The notes under the pieces were generated by a model. The model did not search any database, was not told the DNA's origin, and saw nothing but the letters and a program-made list of their open reading frames with translations. Position numbers and translations under genes: made by a program. Below, one piece after another: positions 50,901 to 58,645 of a DNA stretch of 64,000 bases. This stretch comes from Chloroflexota bacterium (GTDB lineage: Bacteria > Chloroflexota > UBA11872 > VXOZ01). The stretch covers positions 1 to 64,000 of the forward strand of contig JAPPLM010000056.1 of the NCBI GenBank assembly GCA_028874195.1, in the 5' to 3' direction. Numbering within the stretch: the stretch's first letter is position 1; each line of letters begins with the position of its first letter.

Positions 50901-51391
50901 GTGTGCAAGCGCTCATCGAATTCGTCCGCGCTCTCTGCCAGCCGGAAGGTCTCAAGCGTAGCCGGCCGACCTTGCGCATCCTCACCGAGCAAAACGAAAT
51001 CACGGCAGTTCGTCACCAGCACGAGCCGGTAACGCTCCCAATACCGGCTTACTTGGTCGCTTGCGGCGGTCACCCATGCATCGTCTCCGAGCGGCTTGAC
51101 CTCCACCACGCCTCGCTCCGGCAAATCTCCGCTCGATTTCTTGCCCGCTTTCGAGGACGAGCCAGAAGACTTACGTTTCAAATAGAGGCCAAAATCGGGA
51201 TGTCCCGCGCCTTGGTCAGCCATGTCGCTAACACAGTGAACCTTGGACTTGAGGGTGTCACCAATGGCGTTCAATAGGATAGATAGCGGCGGGTAGAGCG
51301 AGCGTTCGTCAGTCGCTCCGCCGGACGCGCGTATCCGTCGCACGTCGATAAAGTAGTTTTCAACTGCGGTTATTAGTTTCTTCGAATTCAT
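47993..51391 (-). CDS. Type ISP-like restriction-modification enzyme (single-chain, no helicase seen)
   Basis: 1132 residues. The N-terminus has a PD-(D/E)xK-like nuclease: D66 in GHPDFGLYLKR, then E97 and K99 in VVEVKPLGDD. Then a helical linker, and an N6-adenine methyltransferase with cofactor motif DPCCGTGAY (D394) and catalytic NPPY (516-519). The rest resembles the target-recognition C-terminal part of Type ISP proteins (PFDTRWLYWE; FYHALDVLHDPAYR). It lacks the SF2 helicase of LlaBIII-like enzymes, so it may belong to a shorter relative. Residues 948-959 are encoded by an in-frame dRS3-like repeat. The gene is convergent with TcmP. Confidence 0.88.
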   Translation of the reverse strand: MNSKKLITAVENYFIDVRRIRASGGATDERSLYPPLSILLNAIGDTLKSKVHCVSDMADQGAGHPDFGLYLKRKSSGSSSKAGKKSSGDLPERGVVEVKPLGDDAWVTAASDQVSRYWERYRLVLVTNCRDFVLLGEDAQGRPATLETFRLAESADEFDERLHTPRAFAREVGAGLGEYLCRALSHRAVLAEPRDLAWLLASYARDGLARVEAAGDTPSLTAVREALEEALGVRFEGERGAAFFRSTLVQTLFYGVFSAWVLWSRAVPPPAGAFEWRTAVWHLRAPVLRALFQQLSDPARLQSLGLVEVLNWTAAALDRVDREAFFKRFSEGEAVPYFYEPFLEAFDPALRKQLGVWYTPVEVVRYMVARVDKALKDDLGIADGLAAENVYVLDPCCGTGAYLAETLRRIAENLQSRVGALTGAQVKQAATQRVFGFEIMPAPFVVAHLQVGLTMQALDAPLAEDGDERAGIFLTNALTGWEPSGWKALPFPELEEERERANSVKQEKPILVVLGNPPYNGFAGMAVDEERELSEAYRATKRVRRPEGQGLNDLYVRFFRMAERRIAEKTGQGVVCFISNYSWLDGLSFTGMRERYLEAFDIIRIDNLHGDRIISEYAPDGRTSETVFSISGKSPGIRIGTSITLLSKTSASSTEGKHVLYRGFDQARADERRQALLDSLDAPTMDSGYAKLEPDIRLGLPFKPIAVSEDWFGWPALPDLFPTSYPGVKTSRDSFLVDMDLDRLQARVADYFAAELSHEEIARRYPGVMQSTARYNARAVRSALLDRGGPIESGFMRYTYRPFDTRWLYWESETKLLDEKREKYKPHVFKGNVWLEAREREAREGFSRGTLTYNLADNFGNGLSSFFPAWTRDIGLGADASTVKRIPNLSPAAQRYLDRLGLGVEDLFYHALDVLHDPAYRAANAGALRMEWPRIPLPGWPELASADESVIPVKTGIHPASDAAQALAASAARGRTLAHLLDSDIPVPGVTTGTLRPEIAAIAVPATTDDRNMTADDFALTAGWGHFGSGEAVMPGQGKAIERAYTPAEREALGDTIAMLGATTYDIYLNDRAYWRNVPAHVWHYKLGGYQVLKKWLSYRELPVLGRSLKPDEVQHFTDTARRIGAMLLLTA
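48511..48547 (+). repeat. Family B dRS3-like repeat in-frame inside the Type ISP gene
   Basis: GGATGGATTCCCGTTTTCAC then GGGAATGACGGAC. It reads through as ESVIPVKTGIHP (residues 948-959) on the minus strand, in a poorly conserved linker between LPGWPELASAD and AAQALAASAARGRTLAHLL. It is the same element as at 13992, 18089 and 39411, which are all intergenic. Confidence 0.8.
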
Positions 51392-51767
51392 GTACGTCGT
51401 CTAGACATATTTGAGAATTTCATCCTCATGCCTCATCACTTAGCTGCGATTCAGAGGGAGTCCCATACCCGCTGACCATGCTATCAGGCTATGGATATAT
51501 TGTCGTCTCGTGATTGCCAGAGATGCCGATAGAAGCCCCATTAGCAAATGCGAAGTCTGCCGAGACAGAATACTTGACGAGGGCATTTCAGCGTGTACAC
51601 TATGGACTCAAATCGTGTAACTGCAGCAGCTTCTTGCACAGGGGGTTTTCCCGCGCGCTAGAACGGGTGGAGCGACCTTAAGAAATAGAGAAAAGTGTTT
51701 GGATTCGTGCGGTTCAGTTCAGCGAGAAGTGCTGCAAGAGGGATAGTTTTGCAAGGGAGGAAACACG
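51392..51767. other. Divergent intergenic region before the dpp-type operon
   Basis: About 375 nt with the Type ISP start on one side. A candidate promoter sits at 51574-51601 and a ribosome-binding GGGAGGAAAC before the binding-protein gene. No repeat family member or additional gene seen. Confidence 0.5.
51574..51601 (+). promoter_or_regulatory. Predicted promoter of the oligopeptide transporter operon
   Basis: TTGACG (51574-51579) and TACACT (51596-51601) with a 16-nt spacer, about 165 nt upstream of the GTG start of the binding-protein gene. Confidence 0.45.
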
Positions 51768-53747
51768 GTGTTTAGATCATTGTGGATGAGAGCGGCCGTT
51801 TTCTTGGCCGCCATCTTTGTTGCGCTTGCGCTCGCGTCGTGCGCGCAGGAAGCGCCGGCCGCGCCGGAGGCCATGCCGGAGAAGGAAGCGGTTGAAGCCC
51901 CGGCGGAGATGGGCCCCAAGGTCTATCGCATGGGCATCTTCGAAGAGCCCATTTCACGCAATTTCTGGAACTACTACGGCGGCCCCGGCGGCTCGGTGTG
52001 GACGCAATACGTCCTGAGCGGTTGGGCCGGCGCGCTCTATGGCTACTCGGACCAGAACTTCGAGTGGGTCCCGAGCCTGGCGGCGGACTTCCCGACGGAC
52101 CTCGCGAAAGAGACCGTGGACGGCACTGAGTACTGGACCACCGAGGTGCCAATCAGACAGGGCATCATGTGGAGCGACGGCGAGGAGCTTAACGCGGACG
52201 ACATCATCTTCACGGCGCACACCGTGCTCGAGATGGGCATCAGCGGTAACTTCGGTGCCGTGGTCGACCCCGCCTTCCTCGACCGCATTGAGGCCATGGA
52301 CAGCCATCGCATCAAGATCTTCTTCAAGGCGGCCGACGCCGAGGGCAATCCCCAGACGCCCGGCCTGAGCATCTGGCAATTCGGCCTGGCCTTCATGCCG
52401 ATTCTGCCGGAGCACTACTGGGCTCCCGTGGTGGCAGAGGCCAAGAAGGCCGGCGAACCGGAGGCACAAATCGAGGCGCTCATGGCGCACGTGCCTGAGA
52501 ACGATCCTACCCTGGGCGGCTTCACGTTCGGCAAGTGGGAACCGGGCGCCTTCTTCGAGAACAGCCGGGCCGACAACTACTACGCCACCGGCTCCGTCAT
52601 CACGCGGTATGCCAGCGGCGTATTGCAGGAAGTCAACGAGCGGCTGGGCTACACCGCCACGTACTTCGGCGAGGCCGGTGGTGACAAGGAATTGGAGTAC
52701 ACGGTTGGCCCCCACGTGGATTCCGCTCTCTTCAGCATCTATGGCAACCAGGATGCCGCTATCCTGGCGCTGACCAAAGGCGACATCGACTACGTCTTCA
52801 ATCCCCTTGGTCTGGAGAAGGGCTTCCGCGAGCGCATTCAAGCGGCGGGCGACCTGGAAATCGTCTCCAATCTGGACAACGGCATGTTCTACCTGGGCTT
52901 CAACGTGCGTAAGGAGCCCATGAGCATCCGCGAGTTCCGGCAAGCGGTGGCGATCATGATCGACAAGGAGTTTGTCACCCAGACCGTGCTGCAGGGCGCG
53001 GCCATCCCTGCCTATTCCATGGTGCCGTCCGGTAACGCGGCCTGGTTCAACGCCGATACGGCCAAACTCGGCCAGGGCCTGAGCAGAGGCGAGCGGCTCA
53101 CGCAAGCCGTTGAATTGCTCAAGAGCGCCGGCTTTACCTATGAAGAAGAGCCGGAAATCAGCGAGGACGGCAACTTCGTGGCCAAGGCGGGCAAGGGTCT
53201 CAAAATGCCCGACGGCTCGGACGTGCCGGCCCTAACGATCATCGCGCCCAGCGCGGGCTACGATCCGCTGCGCGCCACGTTCGCCATCTGGATCGAGCGC
53301 TGGTTGAATGACGTCGGCATTCCGGTGCGCGCCAACCTGACCGGCTTCAACGTCATTGTGGGCGTGCTGTTCAGCGAGACCGTGCAAGAAGACCTTGACA
53401 TGTGGATCCTGGGCTGGAGCCTGAGCCTCTTCCCGGACTACTTGGAGACCTTCTTCAACGGCCGCCGCGCGCCGGAGAATGACGGCGGCTACAACTGGGG
53501 CGGCTACGCCAACCCGGATTACGACACCATCTCCTTCGACCTGCTCTCTGAGACTACCATCGAAGGGGCGCGTGAAAAGGTATTCCAGTTACAGGAATTC
53601 CTTGCCGAAGACCTGCCCTATGTGACGCTGTTCACCATTCCAAAGTTGGATTCCTACCGGCCATCCAGTGTCGACTTCCCGTACACTGAGGTCCTGGGCG
53701 GCTTGGAAGGTGTGAGCGGCATGCAGACGGCGGTGCAGGTCAAGTAA
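51768..53747 (+). CDS. dppA: Family 5 solute-binding lipoprotein of peptide ABC importer
   Basis: 659 residues, GTG start 8 nt after GGGAGG. Lipobox LASC (cysteine 25), then an Ala/Pro/Glu-rich linker (EAPAAPEAMPEKEAVEAPAE). Family 5 features: EVPIRQGIMWSDGEELNADD, IIFTAHTVLEMG, PMSIREFRQAVAIMIDKEFV and DLDMWILGWSLSLFPDYLET. Longer than typical DppA (about 530), with an extended middle. Permease and ATPase genes follow after 464 nt, making this the cognate receptor. Peptide specificity cannot be read from sequence. Confidence 0.92.
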   Translation: MFRSLWMRAAVFLAAIFVALALASCAQEAPAAPEAMPEKEAVEAPAEMGPKVYRMGIFEEPISRNFWNYYGGPGGSVWTQYVLSGWAGALYGYSDQNFEWVPSLAADFPTDLAKETVDGTEYWTTEVPIRQGIMWSDGEELNADDIIFTAHTVLEMGISGNFGAVVDPAFLDRIEAMDSHRIKIFFKAADAEGNPQTPGLSIWQFGLAFMPILPEHYWAPVVAEAKKAGEPEAQIEALMAHVPENDPTLGGFTFGKWEPGAFFENSRADNYYATGSVITRYASGVLQEVNERLGYTATYFGEAGGDKELEYTVGPHVDSALFSIYGNQDAAILALTKGDIDYVFNPLGLEKGFRERIQAAGDLEIVSNLDNGMFYLGFNVRKEPMSIREFRQAVAIMIDKEFVTQTVLQGAAIPAYSMVPSGNAAWFNADTAKLGQGLSRGERLTQAVELLKSAGFTYEEEPEISEDGNFVAKAGKGLKMPDGSDVPALTIIAPSAGYDPLRATFAIWIERWLNDVGIPVRANLTGFNVIVGVLFSETVQEDLDMWILGWSLSLFPDYLETFFNGRRAPENDGGYNWGGYANPDYDTISFDLLSETTIEGAREKVFQLQEFLAEDLPYVTLFTIPKLDSYRPSSVDFPYTEVLGGLEGVSGMQTAVQVK

Positions 53748-54211
53748 CAGCCCACGGTCGTTACGCCGAAATCGATGCCTGCTGGCGTTGGTTTCATCAA
53801 GGATTGGCCGTAGCTGCGCGCACTACGAGACGCAGCAGTAGGGGCACGATATATCGTGCCCCTACTCTTGTCTATGGCTCGCACCCGCACCCTGGGAAGT
53901 GCCGGCATCGAGCGCACCGAAGGCGTTGCACAGCCCGTGCCAGCGGACGCGAAGGCTCCCTCTTCCTGGATTGGGTCGGTGTGAGCGGGTGTCCGCACCG
54001 TACCGCCTAGCTTGCGTGGCTCGTCAGAGCCGCACAAGGGCTACCCAAGTGCATATCGTGACCGCACACCAACGCCGGATCTGCGGTCTCGCGCGCGGCT
54101 TCAACACAAGTTTCTGCCTTTCCTCGCTTTGCCAATGGTCGGTTTGACTGCATGACCGCGAGCGTGAATAATGAGGCGCAATGGCCTGTTGGAAAAGGGT
54201 GGTGACGGCGG
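53748..54211. other. Gap between binding protein and permease genes
   Basis: About 464 nt with a perfect family C palindrome at 53838-53865, likely reducing read-through from the binding-protein gene so that it is made in excess over the permeases. Small ORFs are unrecognised. Confidence 0.55.
53838..53865. repeat. Perfect 28-nt family C palindrome
   Basis: Identical to 15896-15923. Arms GTAGGGGCACGA and TCGTGCCCCTAC around TATA. Located 90 nt after the binding-protein stop, where differential mRNA ends are expected in such operons. Confidence 0.8.
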
Positions 54212-55360
54212 ATGGCTCGCTATCTCATTAGCAGAACGCTGCAGATTCTGCTGACGCTATTCGCGTTCATTTGCATTGTCTACTTCATCGTCAATGCGCA
54301 GCCGGGCGACATCAGCAACGTATATGCGATGAATCCCGAATTGCCGCCGGACGCCCGGGAGCGGCTGCAAAGCCAGTTTGGGCTCAACGAGCCGCTCTGG
54401 AAGCAATTCCTCGTATACGTGAGAAACGTCTTTACCGGCAGTTTCGGCGTATCGTTCAGCTTCTATCCCCGCACCGTCGCCGACGTCATTGCCGAGCGCC
54501 TGCCGCGCACCGTTGCGCTCTTCTTTACCGCCACGGTGTTTTCGTTCTACCTGGGATTCCTCTTGGGCAAGATCATTGCCTGGAAGCGCGGCGGCTGGAC
54601 CGAGTACGCAACCACCATTGGCGGCGTGACGCTCTACACGGTCTTCACGCCTTGGTTCGCCCTCATGATGATCTGGCTCTTCGCCTTCAAGGCGGGGTGG
54701 TTTCCCATTGGCAAGTTTCTTGACCCCGTTCTCTGGCGAGATGCCCCGATTGAGGCGAACACGCTTTTCGGCCGCATGATGCTCACAGCGCTGGCACTTT
54801 CCATTATCGTATTCGTCGTCTTTGTCATTACCACGCGGCTCCGTATCGGGGGGGCGCGGCTCATCCAACTTGGCAGCATTGTCGTGAGCATAGGGATAAT
54901 GCTCGGAGCCTGGCGGCTGACCGGTCACGGCCATCTCGCCTGGGACATCGTCAAGCACATGGTCTTGCCGGTATTCACGCTTACCCTTATCAGCTTTGCC
55001 GGCACCATGCTGCTCACGCGCAACAGCATGCTGGAGACCATGCGCGAGGACTTCGTGCTGGCGGCCCGGGCCAAGGGCCTGCCGGAAAAGGCCGTCCGCG
55101 ATAAACACGTGGCGCGCAACGCGCTGCTGCCGGTGGTGACCAGCCTCGTCTTCAGCTTGGCGTTTGCCGTGGACGGCGGCGTCATCATCGAGTCGGTCTT
55201 CTCGTGGCCCGGCATGGGGCAAACGCTGGTGTCGGCGGCAGTAGCTGAAGACTTGCCCTTAGCTGTCGGCGCGTTCGTATTTGTAGGCATCTTCGTCCTG
55301 CTGGCCCACCTGGCGGTGGACGTGATCTACGTCTTTTTGGACCCAAGGATTAGGTACTAG
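54212..55360 (+). CDS. dppB: Peptide ABC transporter permease, DppB-like
   Basis: 382 residues, longer than the usual 310-340. Standard parts: MARYLISRTLQILLTLFAFI, PGDISNVYAMNPELPPDARE, ERLQSQFGLNEPLWKQFLVY, and the EAA loop AARAKGLPEKAVRDKHVARN with ALLPVVTSLVFSLAFAVDGG. About residues 185-240 hold two extra hydrophobic segments (MMLTALALSIIVFVVFVITT; LIQLGSIVVSIGIMLGAWRL) between the ordinary third and fourth helices. Integral membrane half of the importer. Its last base is the first base of dppC. Confidence 0.92.
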   Translation: MARYLISRTLQILLTLFAFICIVYFIVNAQPGDISNVYAMNPELPPDARERLQSQFGLNEPLWKQFLVYVRNVFTGSFGVSFSFYPRTVADVIAERLPRTVALFFTATVFSFYLGFLLGKIIAWKRGGWTEYATTIGGVTLYTVFTPWFALMMIWLFAFKAGWFPIGKFLDPVLWRDAPIEANTLFGRMMLTALALSIIVFVVFVITTRLRIGGARLIQLGSIVVSIGIMLGAWRLTGHGHLAWDIVKHMVLPVFTLTLISFAGTMLLTRNSMLETMREDFVLAARAKGLPEKAVRDKHVARNALLPVVTSLVFSLAFAVDGGVIIESVFSWPGMGQTLVSAAVAEDLPLAVGAFVFVGIFVLLAHLAVDVIYVFLDPRIRY

Positions 55361-56310
55361 TGGCTGTAGACGTTGCCCCCCAAAGCGCAGCGCCCTCGAT
55401 CCGGAAGGTACGGCTCACCCTGTTCATGCGGAGCCTGCGCGAAAACTGGTCGCTCTTTCTCGGCACGCGCATTGGCGTAATCGGCCTCGTGATTATCATA
55501 TTCTATCTGGTGCTCGCCCTGGCCCATCCGATCCTCATGAACACGGTTTGGGAGGAGCGAGTCTACGATCCCGTTGTCGGCTATGCGTTTGACGAGACCC
55601 GCCAACCCGCACCCCCCAGCCGCAACCACCTGCTCGGAACCGATCCCCTGGGCCGGGATGTATTGAGTCAACTCATGCACAGCGCGCGGACGGAGTTCCT
55701 GCTGGGGCTGCTTGCTGCGGTCGTCACCGTCACCATCGGCACGACCGTCGGGGCGGTTGCGGCGTACTATGGCGGCATCATCGATACGATATTGATGCGA
55801 TTCGCCGACCTCATGGTCATGATGCCGGGAATCAGCATCCTCATCGTCTTAAGTGCACTAATCGGCGTAGAGCACTTTGAACTGGCGCTCATCATCGGCA
55901 TCCTCTCCGGTTTCGGCGGTGCGAGTATTCTCTTGAAGTCCCAGGCGCTTTCCGTGGTTGTCAAGCCGTACATCGACGCCGCCCGCGCCGCGGGCGGCGG
56001 TCCGCTGCACATCATCTTCATACACATTGTCCCAAATCTCCTGCCGCTCTCGTTCCTCTACATGATGTTCACGGTCACCGGCGCCATCTTTTCGGAAGCG
56101 ATCTTGAGCTTCTTGGGCCTCTTGGACGTGCGCATGAGTTGGGGCCTCATGATCCACACCACCGAAGCTGCCGGCTACTTGCTGCAGGTCGGCGCCTACT
56201 GGTGGCTGATCTTCCCGGCCAGTCTCTCCATTACCCTGCTCTGCACATCGTTCTACCTGGTAGGACGAGCCATGGATGAGATCGTCAACCCGAGGTTGCG
56301 GCGCCTATGA
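55360..56310 (+). CDS. dppC: Peptide ABC transporter permease, DppC-like
   Basis: 316 residues, GTG start sharing one base with the previous stop. Typical: RKVRLTLFMRSLRENWSLFL, HLLGTDPLGRDVLSQLMHSA, RTEFLLGLLAAVVTVTIGTT, VGAVAAYYGGIIDTILMRFA, the EAA motif region YIDAARAAGGGPLHIIFIHI, and ISWGLMIH-like LDVRMSWGLMIHTTEAAG. Forms the second half of the importer pore. Its stop overlaps the next ATG (ATGA). Confidence 0.93.
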   Translation: MAVDVAPQSAAPSIRKVRLTLFMRSLRENWSLFLGTRIGVIGLVIIIFYLVLALAHPILMNTVWEERVYDPVVGYAFDETRQPAPPSRNHLLGTDPLGRDVLSQLMHSARTEFLLGLLAAVVTVTIGTTVGAVAAYYGGIIDTILMRFADLMVMMPGISILIVLSALIGVEHFELALIIGILSGFGGASILLKSQALSVVVKPYIDAARAAGGGPLHIIFIHIVPNLLPLSFLYMMFTVTGAIFSEAILSFLGLLDVRMSWGLMIHTTEAAGYLLQVGAYWWLIFPASLSITLLCTSFYLVGRAMDEIVNPRLRRL

Positions 56311-57272
56311 GCGGTTACCCCCTGCTAGCCGTCGAAGACCTCACGATGCACTACCAAACCCGTGCGGGCGAGGTGTGCGCGGTAGACGGCGTTTCGCTCT
56401 CGCTGGAGAGAGGCCAGTCGCTGGGACTGGTGGGTGAATCCGGTTGCGGTAAGTCGTCTCTCGCCCTCGCACTCTTAAGGCTCCAGCCGGAGAATGCCCA
56501 GATATTGCGAGGCAAGGTTCTGCTGGACGGCGTAGACCTGGTGTCACTCTCTGAAGAAGAGATGCGCACGTACCGCTGGAACCGCATTGCCATGGTATTC
56601 CAGTCCGCCATGAACGCACTGGACCCGGTGTATCGAGTCGGCGACCAGATTATCGAGGCTTTGGAACAACACAGCAATGCTGCCCGCCAAGACATGGTGG
56701 ATCGCGTGGGCGAACTATACAAGCTTGTAAACCTCTCTCCCAACTTCATTCAGCGCTATCCCCACGAATACAGCGGCGGCATGAAACAGCGCGCCATCAT
56801 CGCCATGGCGCTGGCATGCGAACCGGACCTCATCATTGCGGACGAGCCTACTACGGCCCTGGATGTCATTGTGCAGGACCACATTCTGCGTGAGTTTGGG
56901 AACATTCGTAAAGAGCTCAACATGAGCATGCTCTACATTTCCCATGATATGGCCGTCATTGCCGAGGTGAGCGACGTTGTCGCCGTCATGTATGCGGGCA
57001 AGATTGTGGAGTACGGCACGGCTGAGGAAGTGTTCAATAAGCCCATCCATCCTTACACGCGGGCGTTGATGTCGGCATTTCCCAGCGTAACCGGCGAGAA
57101 GCACGAACTAGCGACGCTGGGCGGCGAGCCGCCGAACCCTCTGGACTTGCCATCCGGTTGCCACTTCCATCCGCGCTGCCCGTTCGCGACAGACATGTGC
57201 GCGGAGCAGGAGCCGCCAACGGTGCGCCGCGGCGACCACTGGGCCGACTGCTGGAATCCACCGGAGGACTAA
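56307..57272 (+). CDS. dppD: Peptide ABC transporter ATPase, DppD-like
   Basis: 321 residues. Walker A GESGCGKSS (about 43-51), signature YSGGMKQRAIIAMAL, Walker B LIIADEPTTALDV and an H-loop in LYISHDMAVIAEV. The C-terminus carries the oligopeptide/dipeptide transporter extension CHFHPRCPFATDMCAEQEPP. Couples ATP hydrolysis to uptake, working as a heterodimer with DppF encoded 4 nt downstream. Confidence 0.95.
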   Translation: MSGYPLLAVEDLTMHYQTRAGEVCAVDGVSLSLERGQSLGLVGESGCGKSSLALALLRLQPENAQILRGKVLLDGVDLVSLSEEEMRTYRWNRIAMVFQSAMNALDPVYRVGDQIIEALEQHSNAARQDMVDRVGELYKLVNLSPNFIQRYPHEYSGGMKQRAIIAMALACEPDLIIADEPTTALDVIVQDHILREFGNIRKELNMSMLYISHDMAVIAEVSDVVAVMYAGKIVEYGTAEEVFNKPIHPYTRALMSAFPSVTGEKHELATLGGEPPNPLDLPSGCHFHPRCPFATDMCAEQEPPTVRRGDHWADCWNPPED

Positions 57273-57276
57273 GGCA

Positions 57277-58299
57277 ATGGCCGCAGCCGCACAACCGACC
57301 TCCTCCAACGAGGACCGCCCCTTGCTCCAGGTCGAAGGGTTGCGCAAGCACTTTCCCGCCGGCGCCTCACGATTCAGGCGCAACGAACGCTTCATTCACG
57401 CGGTTGACGACGTCAACTTCACCCTGGGGAGAGGTGAAAGTCTGGGGCTGGTCGGTGAATCCGGGTGCGGCAAGACTACCACCGGCAAGATGCTGGTTCG
57501 CCTGATAGACCCCACTGACGGACACGTGATATTTGACGACGGTACCGGCGAACCAACGGATATCGCGACGCTGCGCGGCAAGCCGCTGAAGGAATTCAGA
57601 AAACACGCGCAGATGATCTTCCAAGACCCCTACGAATCGATGAACCCCCGGCGCACGATATTTGATACCATCGCCGAGCCCTTGCAGGTTCAAGACATCG
57701 GCACATTGGTGGATCGCCTGGATCGCGTGATGGAGATGCTCGCTCTCGTCGGCCTCACGCCGCCGCGCACGTTCCTTTTTCGCTACCCGCACGAACTGTC
57801 CGGCGGTCAGCGCCAGCGCGTGGCTATCGCGAGAGCCCTCATCGTCGAACCGTCGTTCGTCGTGGCCGACGAGCCGACCTCGATGCTGGATGTCTCCGTA
57901 CGAACCGGCGTGATGCAGCTCATGGCAGATTTGGCGAGCGGTCTGGGGATCGGCTACCTCTACATCACCCACGACCTGGCGGTGGCCCGGTATATGTGCA
58001 GCCGCATCGCGGTCATGTATCTCGGCAAGATCGTCGAAATCGGCGACACGGAGGAAATTCTGCGCAGCCCACAGCACCCCTATACCCAGGCGTTGCTCTC
58101 CGCGGTGCCGGTGCCGGATCCGACGGTGTCGCGCGAAGCGGTCAAGATCAAAGGCGGCGTTACCACGCTGATAAACCCCCCGGCCCAATGCCGCTTCTAC
58201 CCGCGCTGTCCCATCGCCGACGACTACTGCGAAACCAACGACCACCCGCCCCTGGAACGCAAAGGCCAGGAGCAGGAAGTCTCCTGCTACAAGGCGTAG
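57277..58299 (+). CDS. dppF: Peptide ABC transporter ATPase, DppF-like
   Basis: 340 residues. Walker [12 protein letters not shown], signature [15 protein letters not shown], Walker [17 protein letters not shown]-loop [12 protein letters not shown]. The C-terminal [20 protein letters not shown] is the usual extension. Last gene of the operon; the next gene is on the opposite strand after 346 nt. Confidence 0.95.
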   Translation: MAAAAQPTSSNEDRPLLQVEGLRKHFPAGASRFRRNERFIHAVDDVNFTLGRGESLGLVGESGCGKTTTGKMLVRLIDPTDGHVIFDDGTGEPTDIATLRGKPLKEFRKHAQMIFQDPYESMNPRRTIFDTIAEPLQVQDIGTLVDRLDRVMEMLALVGLTPPRTFLFRYPHELSGGQRQRVAIARALIVEPSFVVADEPTSMLDVSVRTGVMQLMADLASGLGIGYLYITHDLAVARYMCSRIAVMYLGKIVEIGDTEEILRSPQHPYTQALLSAVPVPDPTVSREAVKIKGGVTTLINPPAQCRFYPRCPIADDYCETNDHPPLERKGQEQEVSCYKA

Positions 58300-58645
58300 A
58301 GTTTCGATTCCTGTCTGGTAGCACTCCGATTATTCACACCGTCTGATTCGCTGCCCGCAGTTTCTGTAGGTACCACAAAGGCACGGTGAGTTCCTCTATT
58401 CCGAGGCAAGCAGCGCGTGCACTTAGCCGTCATCGGCGCCGACAAACTCATCGCCCCAAGTCACAGTGGGTGAACTCATTGATTCTCCTGGTGCAAACAA
58501 CACCTCAGCACCCCGCGGTCAGTGTTTTGAGGGCGCAAGCATGTCCATCTTGAGAGAACCGTTGACCGCGACGTAGCCGACAGTCATTGGAGAGGCCTAA
58601 GGGGTCCGCATTGTGCCGAGCCAGTAAATCAACGTTTGCATTCAC
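58300..58645. other. Intergenic gap after the peptide transporter operon
   Basis: About 345 nt between convergent genes. No clear T-tailed hairpin, repeat family member or gene seen. Confidence 0.45.

Noticed and set aside
51954-53105. 383-residue minus-strand ORF opposite the peptide-binding protein
   Set aside because: Antisense shadow, no domain, no start context.
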